64,000 bases of DNA from Rhea pennata (Eukaryota > Chordata > Aves > Rheiformes > Rheidae), in contig NC_084702.1 of assembly GCF_028389875.1 (NCBI RefSeq), forward strand, positions 40,237,053 to 40,301,052. Direction: 5' to 3'. This document shows, piece by piece, positions 39,163-50,847 of this stretch. The notes below the pieces were generated by a model. That model was not told the DNA's origin. It saw nothing but the letters and a program-made list of their open reading frames with translations, and made no database searches. Position 1 is the stretch's first letter. The number at the start of each line of letters is the position of its first letter. A program made the position numbers and the translations under genes.

Positions 39163-39367
39163 CAACACTCTCCCTTGACTAATGTTACAGGTCTAAAAGG
39201 AGATAAGCCATATAATTTTACAGGAAGCAACTCATTGAATCCTTCAGCAAACACAGCTTGGCAATCTATCTTCAATTCAAAATAATGAGGTGGTAGGAGT
39301 GTGATGGAGAAATAAGTCTTCAAAAACATCATGTAAGGGAATCCAGCTGTGCTTGTATAGTCTCCAG
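39163..39367 (-). CDS. Internal exon, 67 codons
   Basis: The exon lies between the acceptor ttcctttaaatag and a near-perfect donor (TTG/gtaaga). The 205-nt frame reads GDYTSTAGFPYMMFLKTYFS, then LPPHYFELKIDCQAVFAEGF and LYGLSPFRPVTLVKGEC. It enters in phase 1 and leaves in phase 2, matching both neighbours; another frame stops early. This is among the most convincing coding segments in the window. No family motif was recognised. Confidence 0.75.
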
Positions 39368-39608
39368 CTATTTAAAGGAACAAAAAGAGAGAAAAAAAAC
39401 ACCAGTCATATAAAATGTTGTTTAGAAACATGTAAACAGAAAAAAAAACTCACATTCCAGTGTCTTCAACTACGTATACTAAATCTATTCATATAGCAAT
39501 AAAAATTCCTGTACTCATGAATATTTGTTTTTACATGAAGCTATTAGAATTCATTGCTGCAGTTTAAATATTCAAATTTTAAAGAAACAGTTGTCTAAAT
39601 ATTGTCTT

Positions 39609-39623
39609 TTTTTTTTTTTTTTT
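39609..39623. repeat. Long T tract
   Basis: A T run of about 15-17 bases in the intron between 39793 and 39367. Other poly(A)/poly(T) runs are at 39052-39071, 46441-46455 and 47270-47300 (the last grading into gaaa repeats). Confidence 0.85.
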
Positions 39624-39792
39624 AACATGCACAGCTGTTTTGCTGTGAATTTCCAATGCATAATAACAAGGTAGAAAAAATAACAAGAGTTCATTTTGGC
39701 TGGATTATGAGCCTGGCATTTTGACCAGAGGCATAACACAAAGATGCTCCTTCCAAAGAGCTCACTGTGAATCATCAGCTAGTCTTCCAGAC

Positions 39793-39904
39793 CTAACAGC
39801 CAGGTACGCTCAGGGTGACCCAAGCCCCCTCTATCAATGTATTCCAACTCTGAACGCACAGACTCTTTCTGAGAACGCTTTATATGATCAAACAAATCCA
39901 ACAG
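39793..39904 (-). CDS. Internal exon, 112 nt
   Basis: The frame LLDLFDHIKRSQKESVRSEL, then EYIDRGGLGHPERTWLL, is hydrophilic and strongly coding-like. It starts after aattagag and ends at TAG/gtctgg in phase 1. That completes a GCT codon with the next exon, giving RTWLLAGDYTSTAGF. The donor is only fair. The plus strand over the same bases is also open (39721-39978), but the minus frame fits both neighbours. Confidence 0.7.
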
Positions 39905-40028
39905 CTCTAATTAAAACCGGATCCATTTTCCTTCCAGTTTCATTAGATCTAATTCATGTAGGCAATGCTTCCAGCTGAGCAGCATACGGTGTTTACAAAG
40001 GAAGTATAGTATTGTAAAACCTACAGAC

Positions 40029-40088
40029 CTTGTTATAGAACTCAAACAGCTCCTGATGGCTAAATTCTGCAAACACTTTCTTCAGGTT
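40029..40088 (-). CDS. Internal exon, 20 codons, phase 0 to 0
   Basis: The acceptor ctttttccttcacag and donor AAG/gtctgt enclose exactly 60 nt, NLKKVFAEFSHQELFEFYNK. The two other frames contain stops, so only this phase works. It joins WLKNK of the previous exon to LLDLFDHIKR of the next. It lies 251 nt from the previous exon, forming a compact exon cluster. Confidence 0.75.
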
Positions 40089-40339
40089 CTGTGAAGGAAA
40101 AAGAAAAAGAAAGGAGGTAAGAAGGGTACTTCTTTTCCTCTTTGAATAATTGGAACTATTTCGGGATGTGAGTTTACATGGACGATAAAATGTTTGCACC
40201 ACTTAGTTTCCTTCCATTGACCACAACGCTCCTTGTACATGCGTATTTCATTTCAGTGAAGACAACAAGTCTACAGATACATCTATTCCCTTGCTGCAAA
40301 TTATAATAATAAAATATCTTATAACAATGATTTTGTTAC

Positions 40340-40531
40340 CTTATTTTTAAGCCATCGATAAAAATGAAAGATTGTATTCCTCTGTCTCAGTAGTCGATCT
40401 AGGAGCTGGTAAATACCATTATATACAACATCAGTAGCGTATCTGATTGAACTTGCACAGCCATTAATGTACTGCATCAGCACAGAGCTAATACTGCCAT
40501 TCATTAATCTAACAGTTATGATCTTCGCATG
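40340..40531 (-). CDS. Internal exon, 64 codons, phase 0 to 0
   Basis: This is the first of eight exons that join in perfect phase to the stop. The acceptor is cctgtagcagtctcag, with an in-frame stop just upstream; the donor is AAG/gtaaca. The 192-nt frame is open and coding-like: HAKIITVRLMNGSISSVLMQ, then SSIRYATDVVYNGIYQLLDR, ending IFHFYRWLKNK. Hydrophobic residues recur every 3-4 positions, suggesting amphipathic helices. No known domain motif was recognised. Confidence 0.75.
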
Positions 40532-43500
40532 CTGAGACTGCTACAGGCGCTTACGCATGGATTCGGCCAAAGTTAACAATTAACACAACAGCTTCAAAGT
40601 AGTGCTTAAGCACTAAAAAAGCAAAATAACACAATTGATGGAAACTACTATGGATAAAACAGATGGTAGTAATAATCCTCTGCATGCATATGCTGGTATC
40701 TGTGGGGAAGGGGGTTAAATTAAAATTTCTATCCTGCTTAACTTGCTTACATCAAACAGGTAGTTTAATGCCTGCCAGTTTTTTCAATAATAATACGAAA
40801 CTATCCACGGTGTTCTTAGTCTTATTCCTTCTACTTTGCTTTGCCACTTTATTTCCTTTTAAGCAAATTTCTAACTACTCCTGCACATCTTCTGTGTTGT
40901 TGCTAGACTTTCCAAGGCTTGGAGGCGTTCCTGAGGATAACAGTTGCACTTCCATAAACACTAACAAGGCTCTGTGAAAACTGAGTCTGTGGATGTGTCT
41001 ACTCACAAAAGTAGCATCAGTTGAAATAACGTATACACACTGATTTGGTTAAACTGGTATCAACTTGATGTACCACTTAAGTCAGTAGAAAAATGCTTGT
41101 TAACAATTCAGCTTAAATTAGCAGGGATACTTTTGCATGCAGACAAGGCTGGGGGCAGGTTCTGTATACTGTAACACTGATGTAAGTCTGGATTTAAGTC
41201 AAAAAACGCTGCCGAATGCGGTGCAACGAATTCACAAAAGCAGCAGAAGTCCTGGGAACTCAGGGTAGGTACTGTCTGATGTTTGTTCCAAAAACGAATT
41301 ATAAGACACAGGAAAGGGATAAAATGACTGGGGCCAGCCTGTCTGGTGCAATTCCTCCTCCCCGCTCTGCAGAAAGAAGGAAACTTTCCAGCAATCTCAG
41401 GAAGGCTACAAAAGCCTAGAAAAGGACCAGTGATTTGTATGAGAGATGAACTTTCCCCCTCTGGGAAGGAACAATGCAATTCTGGGGAGTGTATAGTGAA
41501 TACAAACTAAAACTACTAGAGCAGCAGTTCTCTTTGCCATGATCCAGCTGATCCTCCTTCCAAAGAGCATAATGCAGTGACAGGGAAGTAAAAGCATTTT
41601 TAAAAGCATTCTATCAGCTAAGAAACCAAGAGAAAGCAAACAAGTGGTTTCTTCAGAAAAAGAAAGGGGGTAGAGGAAAGACGAGATACATTAACAGCAA
41701 ATGGATCTAGAGTTTCAGCCCGAAGGTTTGGCATTTGCAATTCCAGGAGGATTTCAGTGTTTGTCTGAATGGCAGTGATTAAAACTGAAACGAGAAGGAT
41801 CAGGACAAAAGGAGGATATCGTATATCTTAAGGTTTATCCATCACAATGAATAAAGTTAGGGTCATCTCTTGCACGGGGTCTGACAGAAGAGGCTGATGG
41901 ATTAAGCAGCACCGGTTTGATGCTGCCTCCAGCAGTGGGGCAGGTTGGGCGTCCAACACCTCTGACCAAGCGCAGCTTCATCCACCAAACCTCATTTATC
42001 ACAGTCCAACCTATCAATTAAGACCGGCATCTTCTGGTACTATTTCAGATTAGCAATGAAGATCAAATTTCACACGTACACACAGCAATTGCAAAGCCTG
42101 TCTGGCATATCTTCCTCTAAGTACAGCAGTTGCTAAAGTTGCAACTTAGGGTAGGCAAATGAAAAAAGTGTGGTCTTTTCAGTTCAGGTCCCCTTTATAT
42201 TGCAAAAAATCAGCATGCTTTTACTAACAGGCTAAGATCTCTTTTCCCATTACTACTTAAGAGTCACAGTTTGATAACTTGGACAAAATTTATCTTCCCT
42301 CATGGCAGGCAAATGTCTGTGGAGATCCAACAGAAAGCATGCAATCTAAAATCTTGTACCAGACTAGCACAAGTTCTGCTTTTTTAGGGTTTTTGGTGGG
42401 AGAGAGGATATAAATATAACAGAATCTTTCAAGAAGCATGTTGTGCATCTGCACAATCCTCTGCTAAAACAGAATGGTTTGTGTGGAAAAACATGGCACA
42501 TCTGCCGTGCCACAAAGAACGTGACAAACTGTGGCCCCAGCTAAGCGTGTTATTTTTACAGTAGTATATTTCTTACACATATCAGTGCCCTGAAGGGCAA
42601 ACGATCCTTATTACACAATTAGGAGTTTCTATTTAGACCACAAACCATCACATCCAAACTAGGTCCCTACAAGGAAAACCTGTGTCTGAGCAGGCTGATT
42701 GGCCTCACATTTTTAGCTGACATACCTGTTACTCACTTTTTTTCCCCATACTCTATGCTAACACAAGCAGCTAAACATAACCAACCATAATTAAAACATA
42801 TGCATCATGCGACTAGGTTACAATTCAGTTCTTCAGTTTATCAGTAAAATTGCATGGTGCAGATTGCTAAATATTGCTAAAGCCTACAGTAGTAGCCTAC
42901 AGAGGCATAATTCCTCATTTATTTTAGGGAATTTTGCTCAGATAAGGATATAAAATTACAAACTGCAATATTTTTTCCAATCATATCATGACTAAAAGAT
43001 AAGACATAAGAATTACCACTTTCAGCTTACTGACTTAATTAAATGTCACCATGTGCTGATAGAGTCTCAGCCTATTTACAAAAAGTAAAGTTGCCCTCTT
43101 ACATGTACACATAGAGGTTTTCAGATGTTGTCTCTGACCTAGTATGCATTTCCCAAAACATAAATTAGAAAATAATAAGTTGCTGGTTATCTAATGTCTT
43201 TTCTCCTTACACCAAGTGCATCATCTGCTTCTCGTCTTTCCTATTTCCTCTCTTCTATTCCTCACCTTCACTCTATTCTTTCCTTCATTTCTTCCAACTC
43301 ATCTTCTCTTTGCTATTCTTATCTTCCTGTGGGAGACAACTGAAGTTTTACAGCTCACTCTTATTCTTACACTCAGTCTCTCTAATCCCCTTTCCAAACA
43401 GATCCCAAACTTCGGCGCTGTGGCTGTACAAGCCCTAGTTTCCCCTTTTGAGAGCTTTACCCTTGACAGTGACAGCTTCAGAGCATTTAAGAACACAGCT

Positions 43501-45823
43501 GCAGAGAGATGTCATTCTCATGAAGACAGAGAAATCTCTAAAATACCTAACGTTTATTCTTTGGAGAGCCTAGAAAACGGGGAGACAAGCTGTTTGCTTG
43601 AATCAATATTCCATAAGGAGCTGTAGGGACAGCACTGGAGTGATGTGTTTATTAACTAGCACAGCTAAAGAGGTGTTTTGCAGCATTTTCGACTAAATAA
43701 AGTTGCTGTTAAGTCCAATACACTCATCTGCTGTTAACCATGACAGAGCGTTACATTTACTACTGGCAATGGGTGTACCAGCTGAACGCTTTGCACAAGA
43801 CAAATCTTAACATCACTGCTGGATCTGTTTCAAGGAATAGTGCTAAGTTTTCTGAAATGTATGATTTAACATATCTGGCCACATATCACTAGTGAGTATG
43901 TGTTTGAGGGTTAAAATTAAATTTTAATGCCATTTTGCCTTTATATCTCTAGATGGAATATTATTTCACTCTGCCTCTTCTCTCATCCCCCAGATGTATC
44001 AATTTACAATTTATAGCCTCTTACGAATTTCTGTAAAATCCTAACAAGTTTAATTGATTGGGGTTGTTTTCTCCTCTTCCCCGTCTTCTCATTTACCCTC
44101 TAGAATCATTTATAAAAGCACAACATCTGCACCAGTCTCTAACAAAGCAGCTCAATAATAAAATCTTTGTGTGTGTGTGCAGGGGGTAGAAAAGGAAATG
44201 AGGATAAAATCTTCCTGCTCTTAGTCAACATTAATACATTGCCCTGTCCAAAAGAGCCATCCTGAACGTATGGATAATTCTACAAAATGACCGCAACTGC
44301 TTAATAGACATTTAGGCTTAAACCCACCAGAAGATAATAAGGTAAACTTTTAGCTGAACATAATTGTCAGCCTGGATAACACAGATTCAGCTGCACAAGA
44401 TGTAAAGCAGAGTCTCCAACTTCCCATAGCCTTGGCTAAAAATTTATTTTAAACATGAATACTTTCTAGCTGCAAAATGTTTCTGTGGAAACCATGCAAA
44501 AAAATATGTCTACTTAAAATACTGCAGAAAGCACAGGCAAATTCCTGGTTATAATCAAAGAGGTTTTTTTAATCCTATGCTCTAGATATATCTATTTTAC
44601 TGTACTACTACAAAAGGCTTTATTAGCAATGACACAGTTTTGCAACCTTATTTATTGCCCAGTCTTATTCCACACGCTAACTCCCCCACTCCACGTACTA
44701 GGAGTTATAAATAACAGGCAAACTTCTGGGTTTAAAGCTAACTTGAATATGAAAAATTGATATTGCTGTAATAGTTCTCAATTGCAAAGCTGTAACTACT
44801 TTTACTACTTTGCAAAATAAATGCCAAGTACTCTGCAAACAGATGGAGGGACAGGCTGGCTTGTATATCTAAATATCTGCTGATAATGCTAATGCTATAT
44901 GACTAACTACACGTAAAAAAATTACAGCATATTCAACGAGGTTTGTTAACAGTAACTAAACAGAAGCAACACAAATCCAACAGTCTTCATATTCTGAAAG
45001 AACTTTTACTGCTGCCTTCAACAACTTCTGTAACAGGTTTAAGGGATGAAAATTTTCATATTTACTCTTCATTTTCCAATTTATTCCTATTAGAAATCTT
45101 TATATTCTCAGAAACAATTAAAGGATATGAATAATTAAGCTAATAAGTTTAGGGTCAAATTCAGACGCATTCCTAAATAGTTTCCAGTTGACTTTTAGCA
45201 GCCTCCATTTCCCTGGGGACCCATCAATGTCAGTGCTACATCTGTTCAGACTTCCTTAAAATTTCCTTGGGCCCTGGCGAAGGAGGTATTTGCCTAGGCA
45301 CAGACAGATGGGAAGAGGGTCAGAAGTTGTGCCCCACAGAACTAATCAGCAAGGTGAAGCTGCTTGGACAGGAAGAAGAACTGCAGCATGGTAAGGAAAG
45401 CAGATGTGTTAAAACAGACCAGCATCACTTTGAGGCACACCTGCTCCTTATCTAGCTGAACATAAGAGACAGTAATTAAGACTTTGCTATATTCTTACAG
45501 CAATAGATGGAAGTAATTCAGCTAAGGGATTCAAAAGAACATCGGGAGTTAAATACCAACTGAAATATATTCTAAATCACACTTCTTTCATATCATCAAA
45601 GCATCTGACCTTCAAACTTCATTCTTCTTCCAAGCTTATTTCCATTTGCAATACCAAGTAATTATTTTCTTAGAGGGGGAAAAAAAAAAACCCATGCCTT
45701 ATGACTGAATTACATGCATTTTCAAGTGTTAGCGTGCAATACCATTTAGTGTGCCAAATATAATATCCAAGAAAAGATGTATTTGAAAATAGTTTCACAT
45801 GCTAAAGGCCTTCATGCACTTAC

Positions 45824-45893
45824 CGAGAATACCACTGAAAAATCGAAGTAGCATAGGTCCTAATAATAACAACTCTCCTATTTTCTTTCTCAC
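45824..45893 (-). CDS. Internal exon, 70 nt
   Basis: An excellent donor (TCG/gtaagtg) closes a frame reading VRKKIGELLLLGPMLLRFFS then GIL, phase 0 in and phase 1 out. An in-frame stop sits directly before the exon, as expected at an acceptor (ttgtaaaattag). Phase 1 does not match the start of the next recognised exon (40531, phase 0), so at least one exon between 45.8 and 40.5 kb has been missed. Confidence 0.55.
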
Positions 45894-48487
45894 CTAATTT
45901 TACAAATTAGATCGTACTCCTAATATCTCAAAAAGCTCTTTGAAGTAGTTTGAAGAACAACTTGATCAGAAGTTTAAACCAAATATACCCCTACTTCCTA
46001 TTAAATTTCAGTATATCCGGTATGGAAAAAAGGATCTTTGGGAAGACACGAACATCTTAATTATTGCATATTCCTTATACAACATGTAGTTTGAAACAAA
46101 TGGAATATACATTTTCTTCTTCTTCATTCAGAACTTTACTTTGACCACTAAATCATTTTATTCCTATTATGAAAAAAAATTTTTTTTGATCTTTCACATT
46201 ATGGCACAATGTGTCTGGCACAGAAATTACAGCACGCAAAAATTAAATTCATGAACAATCCAAGGAAAACAAGGGGTTCCATTTCTGCATTTGATTTATT
46301 TCCATCAGGGCTGTCATGCAAGTCTTCAAAGATCAAAGACCAGTGAGCTCATACTTATATTTCTAAAGATATCTCCCATCAAGACTGACAGGATACTGTT
46401 AACATCCACCTTGAATGATAAGGAATGATAAGGAATTCACTTTTTTTTTTTTTTTATGCTTGTGCTCAGAGAGAACAAGTTTTTAAACTCCCTGCAGTTC
46501 TCCAAACAACTGCTGGCTCCATGAATGTTCTGACTTCATCTATTTGCCAAATTTATCACAGTCAAATTCATTTTGGACAAACTGCATATTAATGAGACAT
46601 CACGTAGGCATAGCTGTGACATATTTCCATCACCTTATTCAGAATAAAAATCCAATTCCTGGAGGCTGTCAAAATTGAGTGTAAATATTAACAACAACGT
46701 TAGCCCAGCATTTGGCACGTGAAAACTTAAGATTATGGGCTCAAGCATCAAACATTGCAACTTGGAAAAGTATCTTCAGAGATGGAAGCTCAGTCCTAGA
46801 ATGACTAAGGCAGACCAGACAAATTTTATTACATAAAGAGGTGTAATGGTCAAAATGTCCTACCAAAGAGAGCAGCTCAACAACGTAAAAAGTGTTTTAG
46901 AGAACTTCTCACAAAGCTTACTTATAGTTGACATGATTAATATCGAGTTACAAATCCTTTATGTACAAATCAGATATGCACCTAATGCTGGGTCTGAAGA
47001 CAGCTGGACTTTGAGAAAGCTCAAGCTGTGGTTCAGAATACTTAGTAAGCCACCCATCCGTCTCAAGTAAAAGCCAGATAAAATCTCTTGTATCTAGGGG
47101 AGGAAATCTGGATTACTGCAGTCTGCATTCACATCTAGAGCAACTGCTCTGACAGGAATTTTGTCTGCTAAAATTGTGCAGGTGAACATGACTTCAGGAA
47201 AGTTTTAGATGGATGGCAGAAGTTACTATTTTTTTGCAGTATTAGTTTCTAAGTTTACCTGCAACATCTGAAAAAAAAAAAAAAAAGAAAGAAAGAAAGA
47301 AAAGAAAACCCTACTACAAAAAATCATTTTTGATAGTCTTTCTTCATCACCGGAAAACCTGAAATACATTTCTACTGAAACACAAGAAAAGAGGTTGGAT
47401 AAGATGCGAGCAGCAAGAGGAAGTATCTAAGGAAACTAAGATCCAAGCGAAATCAATGTAACTGATATGAAAATATCCCTTCTGAAAAACCCATGTAAGT
47501 ATTTGCAAAATGTCAAGATTAGATAATGTGTAAATTAGTTCTTTTCCTTCTGTTTGGGAGGGTCATTTGGACTAACACCAATTTGGATTTTGCCAGGCAG
47601 ACAGGCAAAGAGAAGATGATTTTTTTTGTTGTGCTAAAAGGGTGTTAGTAGCTGTCAGCAAGCACATCTGATCTCCGGGCAAATCGCTCCAGCAGCTAAC
47701 ACCTGGGCACCGGCACGCACACGTCGCCATGCTGGAAGCAGCTGGAAAGCCATGGGGAAGCCGGGGCTGTTAACCAGCAGCCTGGCCCTCGGGGGGTCAA
47801 AGGTGGGGCTAACAGAGGTCTGGTTTTGCATTAGGAAACCGCCTACTATTTCTACTGTATTCTGAGAACCAAGACAGATGTCCAGCTGCACTGTAATAGC
47901 CACAATTTATGAATAAATACCAGGCTCGTGGCCAGTACCTCCTTGCTAGAAGCCACCTCAGCAAGGCCTTGAACCTGGGCTATGCACTTGGCTCAAGGTC
48001 ATCCTGATGTCAGAGGGTGGTCAAAAAGGCATCGCTGCACTGGGCGCGTGACACGACCAAAAACCAACACCTCTACAGCAGCACAGAACCGCATGCTTGA
48101 AGAGCTGCTGGAAGAGGCCTTTAAAAGTAAAGTTTTTCAAGTTAGACATAAAAGCTCCTTTTTACAAAGGTTTAAAAAAAGACTGTATGGTCTTATCCGA
48201 TTCTGACTCTGTAAAGATTCACTCTTCATTGACTGCAAGTTAGAAACAAGAAGACAACAATTTTTTTTTTTACTGAAATTACTGCAGCAGACCAACCCCA
48301 ATGCAAGATCCATTGCTGGGTCGACCAAACAAGGAGGAAGCCACCTCTTAATTAGGAAGCAAGGCACCAAGAACTACGCTATCTCAGTGCGTCCCCGAAG
48401 GTTACACACACTCCAATGATGCAGAAATGAGCCTTGCAGATTTTAGACAATCAAATTTCAGTGATCTTTTTCTTCTCGCTTTATTAC

Positions 48488-48605
48488 TTTTGCTGAGAAG
48501 TTCTTTAAAAGCTCGATGTAATGATGTGGTGTGAATTCTTCCTGCTTGCACAGAAAATTGGACAGAGTGGTAACGACAGAAAGTACTCCAAGTGCTGTGT
48601 AAGTG
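48488..48605 (-). CDS. Internal exon, 39 codons
   Basis: The frame reads TYTALGVLSVVTTLSNFLCK, then QEEFTPHHYIELLKNFSAK. It ends at AAA/gtaata in phase 0, which matches the next exon at 45893. The acceptor (tttgattttatgggag) is weak; an alternative 11 nt further into the exon is acttacacag. The frame is a hydrophobic helix followed by a charged one, like the rest of the predicted protein. Confidence 0.55.
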
Positions 48606-50807
48606 CTCCCATAAAATCAAACCACTCATTCAAAGCCTCCTTCAGAGACAGGAGATTAATACAAATATATAGGTAGTATCTTCCTGGGGAAGAACAAATA
48701 CTTTTGGCTAATGTTACTGATTTGAAAGAGGGTATCAAATCCTTTTTTTTTTTTTCCCTCGAGTCCGTGTGCTGTTTCATTACAGTTCATACAGATTGCT
48801 TTAGAAGAGGGTGAGCAATGAGTGGAATACAGTACTAGACTGGGATTACTCTAGAGATAGCTGGAATACAGTACTCACGCTGGCTACAATGTTCTCAGCT
48901 AACATCAAAACCAGGATGCTTTTTTTGTTTTTCCTCAAATCGAAATCCATTTAACTCCAAACTGACTTCATTTTTGTCTTACAATCCAACACTGCATGAA
49001 GCAACACTGGGATGGTAGAACAAGGAAGAACAAGTGCTATTATATGGTATAATCTCGTCAAAAGATAGACAAGCATATAACATTTAAGACATGCTTAAAT
49101 ATCCTTCACATTTTTATCTTCTTTAAACACAGAAGTTTCTTGAAGGGGGATTTTAAAATTTTAAAACAGTTTGCTTTATAAATTCTGTCTGTGTAAAAAA
49201 TTTAATAAATTAACGCTTTAATTGATGTTAAGATATTAAATCATTTATCACAACAGATATTGAAAGCTTATAACTTGCTTAACATGTTGTCTGCACTGAT
49301 GAATAAAGAGTTTAAAGTGTAATATATGGGTTAGTCGTTGATATTTAGCTTTCCAAACTAACAAAAAGTTATTAAAGTTTTAAAACAGTCTAACACATTT
49401 CCAGATTGTTCTTGTATCTTCTTTCAGTTATAGAGAGAATGCTAAGAATATTTTTGCTGACTATCAAAGGTTTTACATTTAAAAGAAAAATATAAAAGTG
49501 CAGGAAATGTTTTAAGATATTTTTTCTTGAAATAGAATTTATGTGCTACTACAGAAAGGAACTTAAAAGAATTTTTTTTTCTTTTGGTCAAGAGAGCCAA
49601 ATATATTTTCAATATACATAAGTCCTCTTAATATAGAGCATTATTTTAAAGAGAATTAAATTATAATACAGTACAGTACACTACTCAGATTAAAATTATG
49701 CCAGCTAATACTGAAATAGCTTGTTTTTAATACTGACTTTCAATATATTCAAGTCCAAAACAGCTACATTTTCTCTTTTCAAACCATATGTAATGAGGTG
49801 ATGGTAAAGGGAACAAAGAGAATAATTACAGACAAGTATGGTAGGTTAAAAAAAAACCCTGATTTCTATCCTGAGATAATAGGTTAGACACAATAGTTAC
49901 TTCCCCACTGGTTAAATGGGAACTGTTAAGACTAGCTTTCCTTTATATAACAGAAGGATCTTCCAATAGTCTCACAAAAAATGTAGCTATATCTTGAATC
50001 ATCTGTAAGTTCTCTTCTGGGTTGTTATACCTCTTCACTGTATGACTAGCCATACATAATAAATTGCTTTGTCTTGAATCTGCAGGATGACTTTCAGATG
50101 CCACATATCATTTTTTCTTAAAAAGAAGTTTCTATGGTTTTTGCACTTGTTTTTGCTACGAAAAGTGAAGATGTCAGTGAGACTGAACTAGCTCAAGTTC
50201 AGTTTAGGCATACATTAGAGACAAAACAGCAACTGGAAACCTAAAATTCTTCCCCTTCACTTACTATGACACTAAAACATCATCCTCGAGGAAAGTGATC
50301 CCTGTATTTCATCAGTCAGGTATCAGCGCTCCATCTCAAAGCACTTTTACCTTACCAAACAGGTTACACACAGCAAGTTCAGACAAACTGGAGTATTATA
50401 GTCAGAATCGTGACACATTATATCCGCTACGGCATATCATTAGTTAGTGTGGGTTCTACAATTTCCTAGAGCATTTAAATTCTCAAATAGCACAAAAAGG
50501 AAATATTACTCATAGAGTAATTGCACCTCTTCCAGCTGTGTCTCTGCAGATCCCACTGCGGGTATACAGGCACCGTGGTATGCAGGACTGGATTCTTCAC
50601 AGCTGCAGTGACTTCTGCAGTCATGTCGCTGAGCTGGGAGTGTAAAGTTTGGGGACATTTATACCACCTCCTTGTTTCTCTGCCAGTGCAAGTGCCAGGC
50701 ACCAGGAGTCCACACAAACATTCGATCCTCCGGCTTGCCCTCTGCCTGCGTGCGAAGGGCATCTTGAAAACAAGTAACTTTCCTTCTGCTTCGAGCAACT
50801 GTCTTAC

Positions 50808-50847
50808 AGTGACTGCGTTGCTGACAAACACAGCCCATCTAGGAGGT
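50808..50847 (-). CDS. Small internal exon, 40 nt
   Basis: A textbook acceptor (cttctctgtctgctcttgcag) and the donor ACT/gtaaga enclose 40 nt. The frame LLDGLCLSATQS leaves in phase 2 and joins the exon at 48605 through a CTC codon, giving ATQSLTYTALGV. A longer open frame continues past the donor to 50475, so a longer exon in another frame (PPRWAVFVSNAVT) cannot be excluded. Confidence 0.45.

Noticed and set aside
39721..39978. Plus-strand open frame of 85 codons
   Set aside because: It lies over the minus-strand exon 39793-39904, which fits both neighbours; the plus frame has no partner exons.
47655..47903. Minus-strand open frame of 82 codons
   Set aside because: GC-richer patch without splice sites that fit the gene's phases and no recognisable domain.
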